Shown: one piece after another, positions 16,602 through 25,142 of the stretch
How positions within the stretch are numbered: the stretch's first letter is position 1
Layout: every line of letters starts with the position of its first letter
Assembly: GCA_021730785.1 (NCBI GenBank)
Contig: JAKFWF010000018.1
Coordinates: forward strand, 35,462 to 99,461
DNA length: 64,000 nucleotides
Source of the DNA: Hyphomicrobiaceae bacterium
GTDB lineage: Bacteria; Pseudomonadota; Alphaproteobacteria; Rhizobiales; Hyphomicrobiaceae
Direction: 5' to 3'
Translations under genes and position numbers: made by a program
The notes under the pieces: model-generated
The model's database searches: none
Seen by the model: only the letters and a program-made list of their open reading frames with translations
Told to the model about the DNA's origin: nothing

Positions 16602-17123
16602 ATGACACAGGTACCGCCCTCGCCTCCGGTTGCGGCCATCGGCCGGACGTTCGACGATACGATTGCTTTTGCTTCGTGCCTTGGCGCCGGCCGTCGCCTG
16701 ATCGGGCTCGATCTTGGCACCCGGACGATTGGCCTTGCCCTGTCGGATGTGACGCGCACGATCGCGACGCCGCTCGAGACCATTCAGCGCGTGAAGTTCA
16801 CGCCCGACGTCGCCCGCCTGTTTGCGATTGCCGGTGATCATGCGGCCTGCGGGTTCGTACTCGGCCTGCCGGCCAACCTCGACGGCACGGAGGGACCGCG
16901 TGCCCAAGCGACGCGCGCGTTCGCCCGCAACGTGAACAAGCTGTCGCCGTTGCCGATCCTGCTGTGGGACGAGCGTCTTTCCACGGCCGCGGCCGAGCGC
17001 ACGTTGCTCGAAGCCGACACCAGCCGCCGCCGCCGCGCCCAGGTGATCGACAAGATGGCGGCCGCGATCATCTTGCAGGGCGCCCTCGATCGCCTGCGCC
17101 ACAACGCCGCGCAGCAGCGATAA
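16602..17123 (+). CDS. ruvX: Putative pre-16S rRNA nuclease / Holliday junction resolvase RuvX (YqgF)
   Basis: A 173-residue RNase H-fold nuclease of the YqgF/RuvX family, needed for processing of the 5' end of 16S rRNA in Escherichia coli and also called a Holliday junction resolvase-like protein. Catalytic landmarks: Asp in LIGLDLGTRTIGLALSD (about residues 34-50), GFVLGLPANLDGTEGPRAQ, the Glu of LLWDERLSTAAAER (about 122-135), and the Asp of RRAQVIDKMAAAIILQGAL (about 142-160). The N-terminus is about 30 residues longer than in E. coli, a common feature in alphaproteobacteria. It starts 73 bp from the divergent spermidine synthase-like gene and is followed by a short GC-rich hairpin. Confidence 0.93.
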   Translation: MTQVPPSPPVAAIGRTFDDTIAFASCLGAGRRLIGLDLGTRTIGLALSDVTRTIATPLETIQRVKFTPDVARLFAIAGDHAACGFVLGLPANLDGTEGPRAQATRAFARNVNKLSPLPILLWDERLSTAAAERTLLEADTSRRRRAQVIDKMAAAIILQGALDRLRHNAAQQR

Positions 17124-17133
17124 CCCCTGACAT

Positions 17134-17148
17134 CGGGGCGGTGCCCCG
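17134..17148 (+). terminator. GC hairpin after ruvX (weak terminator candidate)
   Basis: CGGGGC (17134-17139) and GCCCCG (17143-17148) form a six-pair stem with a three-base loop, eleven bases after the ruvX stop. No T-run follows, so intrinsic termination is uncertain. Confidence 0.3.
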
Positions 17149-17372
17149 GCCGCACCGTGCAGAGTGTGGACAAGCGGCAACAGCCGCCGGGAATGACAGA
17201 TATTGCTCAGGTATTTCCTACTTCGGGGACCGAGGAAGTCGTTAAGAAACTGTTAACAAGTCGAAGGTGCTGCCCTAACGCGGCGCGGAATCGTTCTAGC
17301 TCGGAAACCAGTTTCCCGAACTCGTCGCGCGTCAGAGGCAGCAGTAAGATTAAAAGTCCGACTGGAGCGATG

Positions 17373-18836
17373 ATGTTCATACGAACACGGGTCTTTTCGA
17401 CTGCGGTTCGGCGGCGCACGGCCAGCAGTGTGGTCACCACGCTGGCGTTGGCATTGCTGGCATTGCCCGGACCCGCGCACGCAGAAACGCTCAAGCAGGC
17501 ATTGACCGGCGCCTACAAATACAATCCCAGGCTGGACGCTGACCGCGCCCGCCAGCGCGCGACCGACGAGGAAGTGAACCGGGCGTTGTCCAACTATCGG
17601 CCGACCGTGTCCGCCAGCGCCGATGTCGGCGTGCAGAATTCCACTACCAGTCCGCGCTCGGTCGCCAACGGCGAGACCCATCCACGGGGGGTCAGCGTCA
17701 GCGCCACGCAGCCGCTGTTTCGCGGCTTCCGCACCATCAACGGCGTCGGCGTCGCTGAATCGACGGTTCGGGCCGGCCGCGAGACCCTGCGCGATATCGA
17801 GCAGCAGGTGCTGCAGGAAGCCGTCACCGCCTACATGGATGTCGTGCGCGACCAATCGCTGGTTCGCCTGCGCGAGAACAACGTCAACGTCTTCACCCGG
17901 GAATTGAAGGCGACCCAGGACCGCTTCACCGTCGGCGAGGTGACCCGCACGGACGTCGCCCAGGCAGAGGCGACGCGGGCGACGGCGGTGGCAGCGCTCG
18001 ATCTCGCCAAGGCCAACTTGCAATCCTCCCGGGCGACCTATGAGCGTGTGGTGGGCCGTCCGCCGAGCAATCTCGTCGAGCCGCGCGTACCGGAAAAACT
18101 ATTGCCGAAGTCGCTGCAGGACGCGACAGCGACGACGACCAAGGAACATCCGCTGGTGGTCGCGGCCCAGTACAACGAGCAGGGCGCGCGTCTCAACGTC
18201 GACCTGGTCTGGGGTGAACTGCTGCCGACGCTGCAACTCGAAGGCAACTACTCGCGGCGGTTTGAACCCTCGCGCACCACCGACGAGTCGGAGACCACCT
18301 CCCTCCTGGGCCGCCTGAACGTGCCGATCTACCAGGCCGGCGAAGTCCATGCGCGCGTCCGCGCCGCCAAACAGACCCACGTCAGCCGGCTGCAGCAAAT
18401 CGAGCAGGCACGCACCGAGCGCACTGCCATCACGATCAGCGCCTGGTCGAACTTGCAGGCGTTGCGGGCCCGCTTGGTCTCGGACCAGGTGGTCGTCAAT
18501 TCCAACCAGGTGGCGCTCAACGGCGTGCGCGAGGAAGAAAAGGTCGGCCAGCGCACGCTACTCGACGTTCTGAACGCCGAGCAGGCGTTCCTCAATGCCC
18601 AGGTGCAGCTCGTCACCGACCAGCGCGATCTGATCGTCGGCGCCTACGCGGTACTGGTCGCGATCGGACGCATGGATGCTGCGACCTTGCTGTTGAACTC
18701 GGAAATCTATGATGCCGAGGCCCATTACTTCGAGGTGCGGCGCAACTGGTGGGGCCTCAGCATCACCCATGCCGACGGCCGGCGCGAACAGCACGATCTG
18801 TGGGAAACGCACGGCCGGCATCAGCCGGTGAAGTGA
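17373..18836 (+). CDS. tolC: TolC-family outer membrane channel, paralogue 2
   Basis: Outer membrane channel for type I secretion or multidrug efflux. ATG 17373 is chosen because GGAG ends five bases upstream; ATG 17370 is directly before it. It gives 487 residues with a signal peptide (TASSVVTTLALALLALPGPAHA, cleaved before ETLKQ). Typical TolC motifs are present in order: ETLKQALTGAYKYNPRLDAD, ATQPLFRGFRTINGV, LQEAVTAYMDVVRDQSLV, RFTVGEVTRTDVAQAEAT, then NVPIYQAGEVHARVRAAKQ and GQRTLLDVLNAEQAFLNAQ. It stands directly upstream of popZ and valS, the neighbourhood in which alphaproteobacterial tolC/rsaF-type genes are often found, so this is probably the ancestral copy and the gene at 10559 the duplicate. 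Confidence 0.92.
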   Translation: MFIRTRVFSTAVRRRTASSVVTTLALALLALPGPAHAETLKQALTGAYKYNPRLDADRARQRATDEEVNRALSNYRPTVSASADVGVQNSTTSPRSVANGETHPRGVSVSATQPLFRGFRTINGVGVAESTVRAGRETLRDIEQQVLQEAVTAYMDVVRDQSLVRLRENNVNVFTRELKATQDRFTVGEVTRTDVAQAEATRATAVAALDLAKANLQSSRATYERVVGRPPSNLVEPRVPEKLLPKSLQDATATTTKEHPLVVAAQYNEQGARLNVDLVWGELLPTLQLEGNYSRRFEPSRTTDESETTSLLGRLNVPIYQAGEVHARVRAAKQTHVSRLQQIEQARTERTAITISAWSNLQALRARLVSDQVVVNSNQVALNGVREEEKVGQRTLLDVLNAEQAFLNAQVQLVTDQRDLIVGAYAVLVAIGRMDAATLLLNSEIYDAEAHYFEVRRNWWGLSITHADGRREQHDLWETHGRHQPVK

Positions 18837-19052
18837 GGGTTCGTGCGTGTCACCCCGCCCGCCGCCACATCTTTGCCGTGGCGCGTGTCTATCGATTATC
18901 GGGGGTGGGATGTTTGCTGAGGACAAGTGCGGGTGCCGCGTTGCGTGCGGCAGTGGCAGCGTGTAGGACGCTTGCACTCTGCTAACCGGGCCCGAGTGCG
19001 GGGCTGCTGGCGTGCGCCGTCGTGGTGCGGCGCCGAAATGAGCGGGTGATGG

Positions 19053-20012
19053 ATGCAGCAAGTGAACGGTAAGGGCGCGGAGCCGAGCATGGATGACATC
19101 CTTGCCTCGATCCGCAAGATCATTTCCGAGGATCCGCCCGGGGCCAAGTCCTCGGTACAGCGCCCGGTGGCTGTTGCGCCACCGGCGCCGTCGTTGCCAC
19201 TCGCGCCAGCCGTTCCAGCCGCCGCGGCAAAGCCTGCCGTGCCGACGCGTCTCAGCGATATCATGCGTGAACTGGCGCCGTCTGCCGTGCCGGTCAGCGC
19301 GCCCTCGCCCGCCTACCACGATGACATCGCCGACATGGTCGAAGGCGGCGTGAATGGGGCCGAGCCATCGCGTCTCCCTGCCATGGGCGAGCGCCTGCAT
19401 GCAGGCGCCGAACCCAAGACCTTGTCGCCCCCCAGTTCGCTCGTGAGTCCGCCCGTGCCGACGCTGTTTGCCACGCCGGAGCCTCCTATCCCGGCGACAG
19501 CTCGCATGGAGGCGCTGCGCACCGGGGATCTTGGCGCGTTCGTGCCCAAGACCGCCGACATGGCGCGCAACCTGACGCCGCGCCTGCCGCCGCTGCCGGC
19601 AGCGGCCGAAGTTCGCGCCCCGGAATTGGCGCCCAGCTTCACGCCGATGCGGCACGAGCTTGCTCCGGAACCCGAGATGCCCGAGCACGCCGCCGTCGAG
19701 CAGGACGAGCCGATGTCGTCCATGGCCGCACCGGAGCCAATGGCCCTGGACGGCGCCGACACCGACCGCGCCGCGCAGTCGGCACTCGGGGCGCTCGCCG
19801 TGGGTCTTGCCGCACCGGCGAACATCGCCGTCAGTCCAGCGAGCGATCCTATGGCCATGGCAACCGACGGTGCCCTGCGGCGGCCACTGGATGACGCCAT
19901 CCTCGATATGCTCCGACCCATGGTGCGCGACTGGCTCGACGCCCACCTGCCGGCCATGGTCGACAAGGCGCTAAAGGAGCAGCTGGCGGTAACCGCCCGC
20001 CGCGAGCCCTGA
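19053..20012 (+). CDS. popZ: PopZ-type polar organising protein (DUF2497)
   Basis: A 319-residue protein with the two hallmarks of the PopZ/DUF2497 family: an N-terminal amphipathic helix MDDILASIRKIISE (about residues 13-26) that in Caulobacter binds client proteins, and the C-terminal oligomerisation helices LDDAILDMLRPMV and RDWLDAHLPAMVDKAL (about 278-308). Between them lies a ~240-residue disordered linker rich in Pro, Ala and Glu, much longer than the linker of Caulobacter PopZ (177 residues overall). PopZ forms a cytoplasmic hub at the cell pole that anchors the chromosome origin region and signalling proteins. The position directly upstream of valS matches Caulobacter and many relatives. 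ATG 19053 gives the full N-terminus; GTG 19062 is an alternative. Confidence 0.85.
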   Translation: MQQVNGKGAEPSMDDILASIRKIISEDPPGAKSSVQRPVAVAPPAPSLPLAPAVPAAAAKPAVPTRLSDIMRELAPSAVPVSAPSPAYHDDIADMVEGGVNGAEPSRLPAMGERLHAGAEPKTLSPPSSLVSPPVPTLFATPEPPIPATARMEALRTGDLGAFVPKTADMARNLTPRLPPLPAAAEVRAPELAPSFTPMRHELAPEPEMPEHAAVEQDEPMSSMAAPEPMALDGADTDRAAQSALGALAVGLAAPANIAVSPASDPMAMATDGALRRPLDDAILDMLRPMVRDWLDAHLPAMVDKALKEQLAVTARREP

Positions 20013-20116
20013 CGCTGCCCTCGCATTGACACCGATCGGAGGGGGAGCGTACGACCGCGCTTCCCCTTTTGCCGTTTCGCGGGTGCGAAACGCGGCAGCA
20101 AGCAGGTGTTCGAGCG

Positions 20117-22804
20117 ATGTTGGACAAGCACTATCAGCCCGCGGCGATCGAGGCGCGCATCCATGCCGCGTGGGAAGAGGCGCAAGCCTTCAAGGCCGGC
20201 CGCTCGGGCCATGTGAAGGGCGGCAAGAATGCGCCCTATTGCATCGTCATCCCGCCACCCAACGTGACGGGTTCTCTCCACATGGGGCATGCCCTCAACA
20301 ACACGCTGCAGGACATTCTGTGCCGCTTTGAGCGCATGCGTGGCCGCGATGTACTCTGGCAGCCCGGCACCGACCACGCCGGCATCGCGACGCAAATGGT
20401 GGTGGAGCGCAAGCTCGCGGACGGCAAGCAGCCGGGCCGCCGCGATCTTGGCCGCGAGAAGTTCCTGGAAAAAGTCTGGCAGTGGAAGGCCGAGAGCGGC
20501 GGCACCATCATCAATCAATTGAAGCGGCTCGGCGCCTCCTGCGACTGGTCGCGCGAGCGCTTCACGATGGATGAAGGGCTGTCGAAGGCCGTCGTCGAAT
20601 TCTTCGTCAAGCTCGACGAGGCAGGACTGATCTACAAGGCCAAGCGCCTCGTAAACTGGGACCCGAAGTTCCAGACTGCCATCTCCGATCTCGAGGTCGA
20701 GCAGAAGGAGATCAAGGGCAGTTTGTGGCACTTGCGCTATCCGCTGGAAGGCGTGACCTACAACGCGCAAGACCCGGCGACCTACATCGTCATTGCGACG
20801 ACGCGGCCTGAGACGCTGCTGGGCGACACCGCGGTCGCGGTGAACCCGGACGACGAGCGCTACAAGCATCTTGTTGGAAAACGGATCATTCTGCCGCTGG
20901 TCGGCCGCGCGATTGCGATCGTGGCGGACGAGTACTCCGATCCCGAGAAAGGCTCCGGTGCGGTCAAGATTACGCCGGCGCACGACTTCAACGATTTCGA
21001 GGTGGGCAAGCGTCACAAGCTCGAGCAGATCAACATCTTCGACGATTTCGCCAGGCTCAATGGCAGCGTTCCAGCGGCCTATCGCGGTCTCGACCGGTTC
21101 GTCGCGAGGAAGCAGATCGTCGCCGACATCGAGGCCTTGGGCTTGCTCGACAAGATCGAGCCGCACACCCACGTCGTCCCCCATGGCGACCGCTCCGGCG
21201 TGCCGGTCGAGCCCTACCTCACCGACCAATGGTACGTGAACGTCAAGCCGCTGGCCGAGCAGGCGATAGATGCGGTGCGCTCCGGCAAGACCCGGATGAT
21301 GCCGGCCAACCGGGAGCAGGACTTCTACCGCTGGATGGAGAACATCGAGCCGTGGTGCGTGTCGCGCCAGTTGTGGTGGGGTCACCAGATCCCGGCATGG
21401 TACGGGCCGGATGGCGGCTATGTCGTTGCCCGCGACGAAGCCGATGCGAAAGCCAAGGCGAAGGCCAAGTGGGGCAAGGCTGTCACCCTGAAACGCGACG
21501 AGGACGTGCTCGACACGTGGTTCTCTTCGGCACTGTGGCCGTTCTCGACGCTCGGCTGGCCCGACAAAACAGCCGAACTCGACAAGTACTATCCCAATGC
21601 GACGCTCGTCACCGGCTTCGACATCCTGTTCTTCTGGGTCGCCCGCATGATGATGGCTGGCCTGTTCACGCAAGGTGAGATCCCGTTCCACGAGGTCTAC
21701 CTGCACGGCCTCGTTCGCGACGAGAAGGGGCGCAAGATGTCGAAGACGCTCGGCAACGTCATCGACCCGCTCGACGTCATCAACGTCTATGGTGCCGACG
21801 CGCTGCGCTTCACGCTGGCCTTGCTGGCGGCCCAGGGGCGGGACCCGAAGCTCGGGCTCAAGACGGCCGAGAGCAACCGCAACTTCTGCACCAAGCTGTG
21901 GAACGCGTCACGCTTCGCCGAGATGAACGAGTGCGTGCGCGTCAAGGGCTTCGATCCCGCGTCCGTCAAGCAGCCGATCAACCGCTGGATCGCGGGGGAA
22001 ACGCAGCGGGCAGCCGCCGCCGTGACCGCTGCAATTGAGGCCTATGAGTTCAACGAGGCGGCAAGCGCCATCTACGAGTTCACCTGGGGCCAGTTCTGCG
22101 ACTGGTATCTTGAACTCATCAAGCCGGTGCTGGCCGGCGACGACGAGCCGGCCAAGGCCGAGACGCGGGCCATGGTCGCCTGGACGCTCGACCAGATCTT
22201 GAAGCTGTTGCATCCGTTCATGCCCTTCATCACGGAAGAGCTGTGGGCGCACATGGTCGAGCACGGGGAGAAACGCGAAAGCCTGCTGTGCTTGAGCCAA
22301 TGGCCGGCCCTCGACCACCTCGTTGATGCCGGCATCGAGGCTGAAATCGGCTGGGTCGTGCGGCTGATCAGCGAGGTGCGCTCCGTGCGCACCGAGATGA
22401 AAGTGCCGGCGGCCGCCAAGATCGACCTCGTCGTCCTCGGCAGTGCCAAGGCCGTCACTGAGCGCATCGGACGCCACGAGGACACCGTCAAGCGGCTCGC
22501 CCGCCTGGAGACGATTTCGTTCGCCAAGGCGGCCCCCAAGGGCTCGGCGCAGATCATCCTCGACGATACCACGGTCGCACTCCCGCTCGACGGCGTCATC
22601 GACATGGGTGCCGAGCGGGCGCGCATTGCCAAAGAGCAGGCCAAGACGCGCGAGGAGATCGCTAAGGTCACGACCAAGCTCGACAACGCGGAACTGATGG
22701 CCAAGGCGCCCGAGAGCGTGGTCGAGGAACTGAAGGAGCGCTTTGAGACCTTCACCGCGACGCTCAAAAAACTCGACGCCGCCCTGAAGCGCATCGAGGG
22801 GTGA
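20117..22804 (+). CDS. valS: Valine--tRNA ligase
   Basis: Class I aminoacyl-tRNA synthetase charging tRNA-Val. ATG 20117 gives 895 residues, the normal bacterial length; the first residues MLDKHYQPAAIEARIHAAWE match the family N-terminus. The HIGH signature is HMGH at residues 55-58 within PPNVTGSLHMGHALNN, and the KMSKS loop is GRKMSKTLGNVIDP. The editing (CP1) domain contains TTRPETLLGDTAVAV, and GSGAVKITPAHDFNDFE. The C-terminal coiled-coil arm is present (RARIAKEQAKTREEIAKV to the end, with VEELKERFETF). It is 104 bp downstream of popZ in the same direction. Nothing unusual. Confidence 0.98.
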   Translation: MLDKHYQPAAIEARIHAAWEEAQAFKAGRSGHVKGGKNAPYCIVIPPPNVTGSLHMGHALNNTLQDILCRFERMRGRDVLWQPGTDHAGIATQMVVERKLADGKQPGRRDLGREKFLEKVWQWKAESGGTIINQLKRLGASCDWSRERFTMDEGLSKAVVEFFVKLDEAGLIYKAKRLVNWDPKFQTAISDLEVEQKEIKGSLWHLRYPLEGVTYNAQDPATYIVIATTRPETLLGDTAVAVNPDDERYKHLVGKRIILPLVGRAIAIVADEYSDPEKGSGAVKITPAHDFNDFEVGKRHKLEQINIFDDFARLNGSVPAAYRGLDRFVARKQIVADIEALGLLDKIEPHTHVVPHGDRSGVPVEPYLTDQWYVNVKPLAEQAIDAVRSGKTRMMPANREQDFYRWMENIEPWCVSRQLWWGHQIPAWYGPDGGYVVARDEADAKAKAKAKWGKAVTLKRDEDVLDTWFSSALWPFSTLGWPDKTAELDKYYPNATLVTGFDILFFWVARMMMAGLFTQGEIPFHEVYLHGLVRDEKGRKMSKTLGNVIDPLDVINVYGADALRFTLALLAAQGRDPKLGLKTAESNRNFCTKLWNASRFAEMNECVRVKGFDPASVKQPINRWIAGETQRAAAAVTAAIEAYEFNEAASAIYEFTWGQFCDWYLELIKPVLAGDDEPAKAETRAMVAWTLDQILKLLHPFMPFITEELWAHMVEHGEKRESLLCLSQWPALDHLVDAGIEAEIGWVVRLISEVRSVRTEMKVPAAAKIDLVVLGSAKAVTERIGRHEDTVKRLARLETISFAKAAPKGSAQIILDDTTVALPLDGVIDMGAERARIAKEQAKTREEIAKVTTKLDNAELMAKAPESVVEELKERFETFTATLKKLDAALKRIEG

Positions 22805-22818
22805 ACTCTGGCCTGGCA

Positions 22819-23721
22819 TCACACGCCGCTGAAACTCTCGCGGGCGACGCGGAACGTGGTGGCGTAGGCCTCCACACTGTCGGTGATCGGGTCGGCATAG
22901 CCGCCGCCGATCGCGATCGACACCGGGATCAGGCGCTGCCGACAGAACTGCAGCACCATGCGGTCGCGCGCTTCCATGCCGGCAAACGTCAAACTGAGCC
23001 GGCCGAGCGTGTCCGATCGCAATGGGTCGGCGCCCGAGAGGTAGAGGACGAGATCGGGTCGGAACGCGGCGACGTGTTCAAGTGCGGCGCCGAGCGCCCG
23101 CAGATATGCCCCATCCTCGGTGCCGTCGGCCAGGCCGATGTCGAGCGTTGAGGCCATCTTGCGGAACGGGAAATTCTTTTCGCCGTGCAGGCTGAGCACG
23201 AACACGCTCGCGTTGCCGGCCAGGATCGCGGCGTTGCCGTCGCCTTGGTGCACGTCGAGGTCGATGATGGCAATGCGCTGCACGCGCCCCTCGGCGAGGA
23301 GGGCCAACGCGGTGACGCTGAGATCGTTGAACACGCAGTAGCCAGAGCCGAAAGTTCGGTGCGCGTGGTGCGTGCCCCCCGCCAGTTGCCCGGACAAGCC
23401 GTTGTCGAGCGCCGCGCGCGCTGCCGCCAGTGCCCCGCCGCTGGTGGCCAGCGAGCGGGCAACCAGCGTCGGACTCAGCGGCAAGCCGATGCGTCGCTGC
23501 AACTCGGCCGGCAGCGTGCCGTTCAAGACGTGGTTCACATAGTGCGCATCGTGCGCCCGCAGCAGGTCGGCTTGCTCGATCGGCGGCGAGGGCAGGAGGG
23601 CAGCCGACCCCAGCGTACGGTCACGCTCGATCTTCTCGCGCAGCAGACTGTATTTGCCGGACGGAAAGCGGTGCCCCGGCGGCAGCGTCATCGCGGGCGT
23701 GTCGGGATAGTAGAAGCGCAT
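22819..23721 (-). CDS. Histone deacetylase-family (acetoin utilisation/acetylpolyamine amidohydrolase-like) deacetylase
   Basis: A 300-residue zinc hydrolase of the HDAC superfamily. Catalytic features are all visible: the two-histidine charge relay in GGTHHAHRTFGSGYCVFND (His118, His119), zinc ligands Asp156 and His158 in IIDLDVHQGDGNA, Asp232 in YLSGADPL, and the transition-state residue Tyr275 in IGGGYADP. Bacterial relatives of this size deacetylate small amines or protein lysines; the substrate is unknown. The start at ATG 23721 puts the family-typical RFYYPDTPAM at the N-terminus. It is convergent with valS, with 14 bp between the stops. Confidence 0.92.
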   Translation of the reverse strand: MRFYYPDTPAMTLPPGHRFPSGKYSLLREKIERDRTLGSAALLPSPPIEQADLLRAHDAHYVNHVLNGTLPAELQRRIGLPLSPTLVARSLATSGGALAAARAALDNGLSGQLAGGTHHAHRTFGSGYCVFNDLSVTALALLAEGRVQRIAIIDLDVHQGDGNAAILAGNASVFVLSLHGEKNFPFRKMASTLDIGLADGTEDGAYLRALGAALEHVAAFRPDLVLYLSGADPLRSDTLGRLSLTFAGMEARDRMVLQFCRQRLIPVSIAIGGGYADPITDSVEAYATTFRVARESFSGV

Positions 23722-23858
23722 CGCCCGACCATAACGGCGCGATTCAGTCCTGCAAGACCTTCGGCGGTTCGGCCAGATGGAACCCCTGGTAGGCTGGCGC
23801 CAAATTGGTCGTCGCGCATGTCTGGACCCTGGTCAACACGCGTCCAGTGGACGCTGAC

Positions 23859-24671
23859 CTAGCTCCAGATGCGACTGCCATCGCCCGCGTACTCCATCGC
23901 GCAGAATGACCCGCCTTGATAGAAGTCGGCGACCTGGTCCGCGGGCAGCTTTGCCTGTTCGGCAAGCGCATGATCGCGGTAGTCTTCGGCGCGATGCTGC
24001 GGGCGATAGCCGAGGTCGTGCGCACGGTGGTTGTCCCACCAGCTGCGCTCGTTGTTCGAGGCACCATAGAGCACTTCGAAATGGATGGCGGGATGCTCGA
24101 GCCCGATGCGGATCAGCTGCACGAGGTCGTCGGGGTGCAGCCAGATCGACAGCCGGCGCTGGTCGATCGGCTGGTCGCCGAAATTGCCGATGCGCAGGCA
24201 CGTGACCTTGAGGCCGTACTTATCTGCATAGAGGCTGCCGAGTGCCTCGCCGAACACCTTCGACACGCCATAGCGGCCGTCCGGGCGCGGCTGCACGTCG
24301 TTGCCGATGCGATGGTGGCGGGGGTAGAAGCCGACCGCGTGGTTTGACGAGGCGAAGATCACGCGGTTGACGCCCTGGCGGCGGGCTGACTCGAACAGAT
24401 TGTGAGCGCCGATGATGTTCGACTGCAGGATCGGTTGCCACGGACCCTCGACCGAATAGCCGCCCAGATGGATGATGCCGTCGATGTCCTTGCAGATGGC
24501 GTCGGTCTGGGCGGCGTCCGCGAGGTCGGCCGCCATGAAGTGCTCATTGCCACCAAGATCGGGTGGCGCGACGAGGTCGGAGAGCCGCAGCTTGGGGTAG
24601 ATCGCCGGCAGCATCTGTCGCAGCCGCGTGCCAATGCCACCGCCAGCTCCTGTAAGTAGAATCCGCGGCAT
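23859..24671 (-). CDS. NAD-dependent uronate dehydrogenase-like SDR enzyme
   Basis: Extended short-chain dehydrogenase of 270 residues, from ATG 24671 with GGAG seven bases upstream. The nucleotide loop is ILLTGAGGGIGTRLR (residues 4-18) and the catalytic set is Ser109 in IFASSNHAVGFYPR with Tyr134 and Lys138 in RYGVSKVFGE. The SSNHxxGFY wording and the total length match uronate dehydrogenases (galacturonate/glucuronate to aldaric acid lactone), an entry step in uronic acid breakdown. No other uronate catabolism gene is adjacent, so substrate remains an inference. A 137-bp gap separates it from the deacetylase gene downstream, and the 471-bp gap upstream holds its promoter. Confidence 0.82.
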   Translation of the reverse strand: MPRILLTGAGGGIGTRLRQMLPAIYPKLRLSDLVAPPDLGGNEHFMAADLADAAQTDAICKDIDGIIHLGGYSVEGPWQPILQSNIIGAHNLFESARRQGVNRVIFASSNHAVGFYPRHHRIGNDVQPRPDGRYGVSKVFGEALGSLYADKYGLKVTCLRIGNFGDQPIDQRRLSIWLHPDDLVQLIRIGLEHPAIHFEVLYGASNNERSWWDNHRAHDLGYRPQHRAEDYRDHALAEQAKLPADQVADFYQGGSFCAMEYAGDGSRIWS

Positions 24672-25142
24672 GGTGATCTCCGTCGTTGGCCCGGTGCATT
24701 GCGCTTGAACAAGGTTGATGACGAAGCCAGGGCGGCGTTGCAAGCACTGGGTGCGTCTGTCATTTGCCGTCCGTTCGCGCGGCCGTTCACTCCGGGGGGA
24801 GGACGCAGGCCTGCAGCGCAAGAACGGGGCGTGTGATGCTCGCGTGAGGACGCTGGATATCCACCTCAATTCGAGCCCGCTCGACGCTGTCGAACCGGTT
24901 TTTTCTTGTGGGGATGCTGTGGATCAAAGATTGCGCATGTGCCGTGGTTTGCCGCAGCCACGGTGCCTGCAAAGTAGGCAAGTTGCGCCAAAAACACACT
25001 GTTGTGGGATTCCAGGGTTTCGGCCGGCTCACGATCATTCACTAATTGCAACTATGGCAGTTTGTTGACTAGATAAAGGCAGTCGCGGCACTCGGGGTCC
25101 GAGTCGATAGGTCGCAATTCGTAAGGCCTGATAGGGGGAAAC
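24672..25142. other. Divergent intergenic region upstream of fadL
   Basis: No credible gene. The right part (about 24890-25130) is richer in A and T than its surroundings. A short imperfect hairpin, with CCGTGG and CCACGG arms near 24942-24963, is visible but has no T-run. AGGGGGAA at 25132-25139 is the strong ribosome site of the fadL gene. The region must contain promoters for both divergent genes. Confidence 0.5.

Noticed and set aside
19313..21706. 797-codon minus-strand open frame opposite popZ and valS
   Set aside because: Antisense shadow of two well-recognised genes; no recognisable domain or ribosome site.
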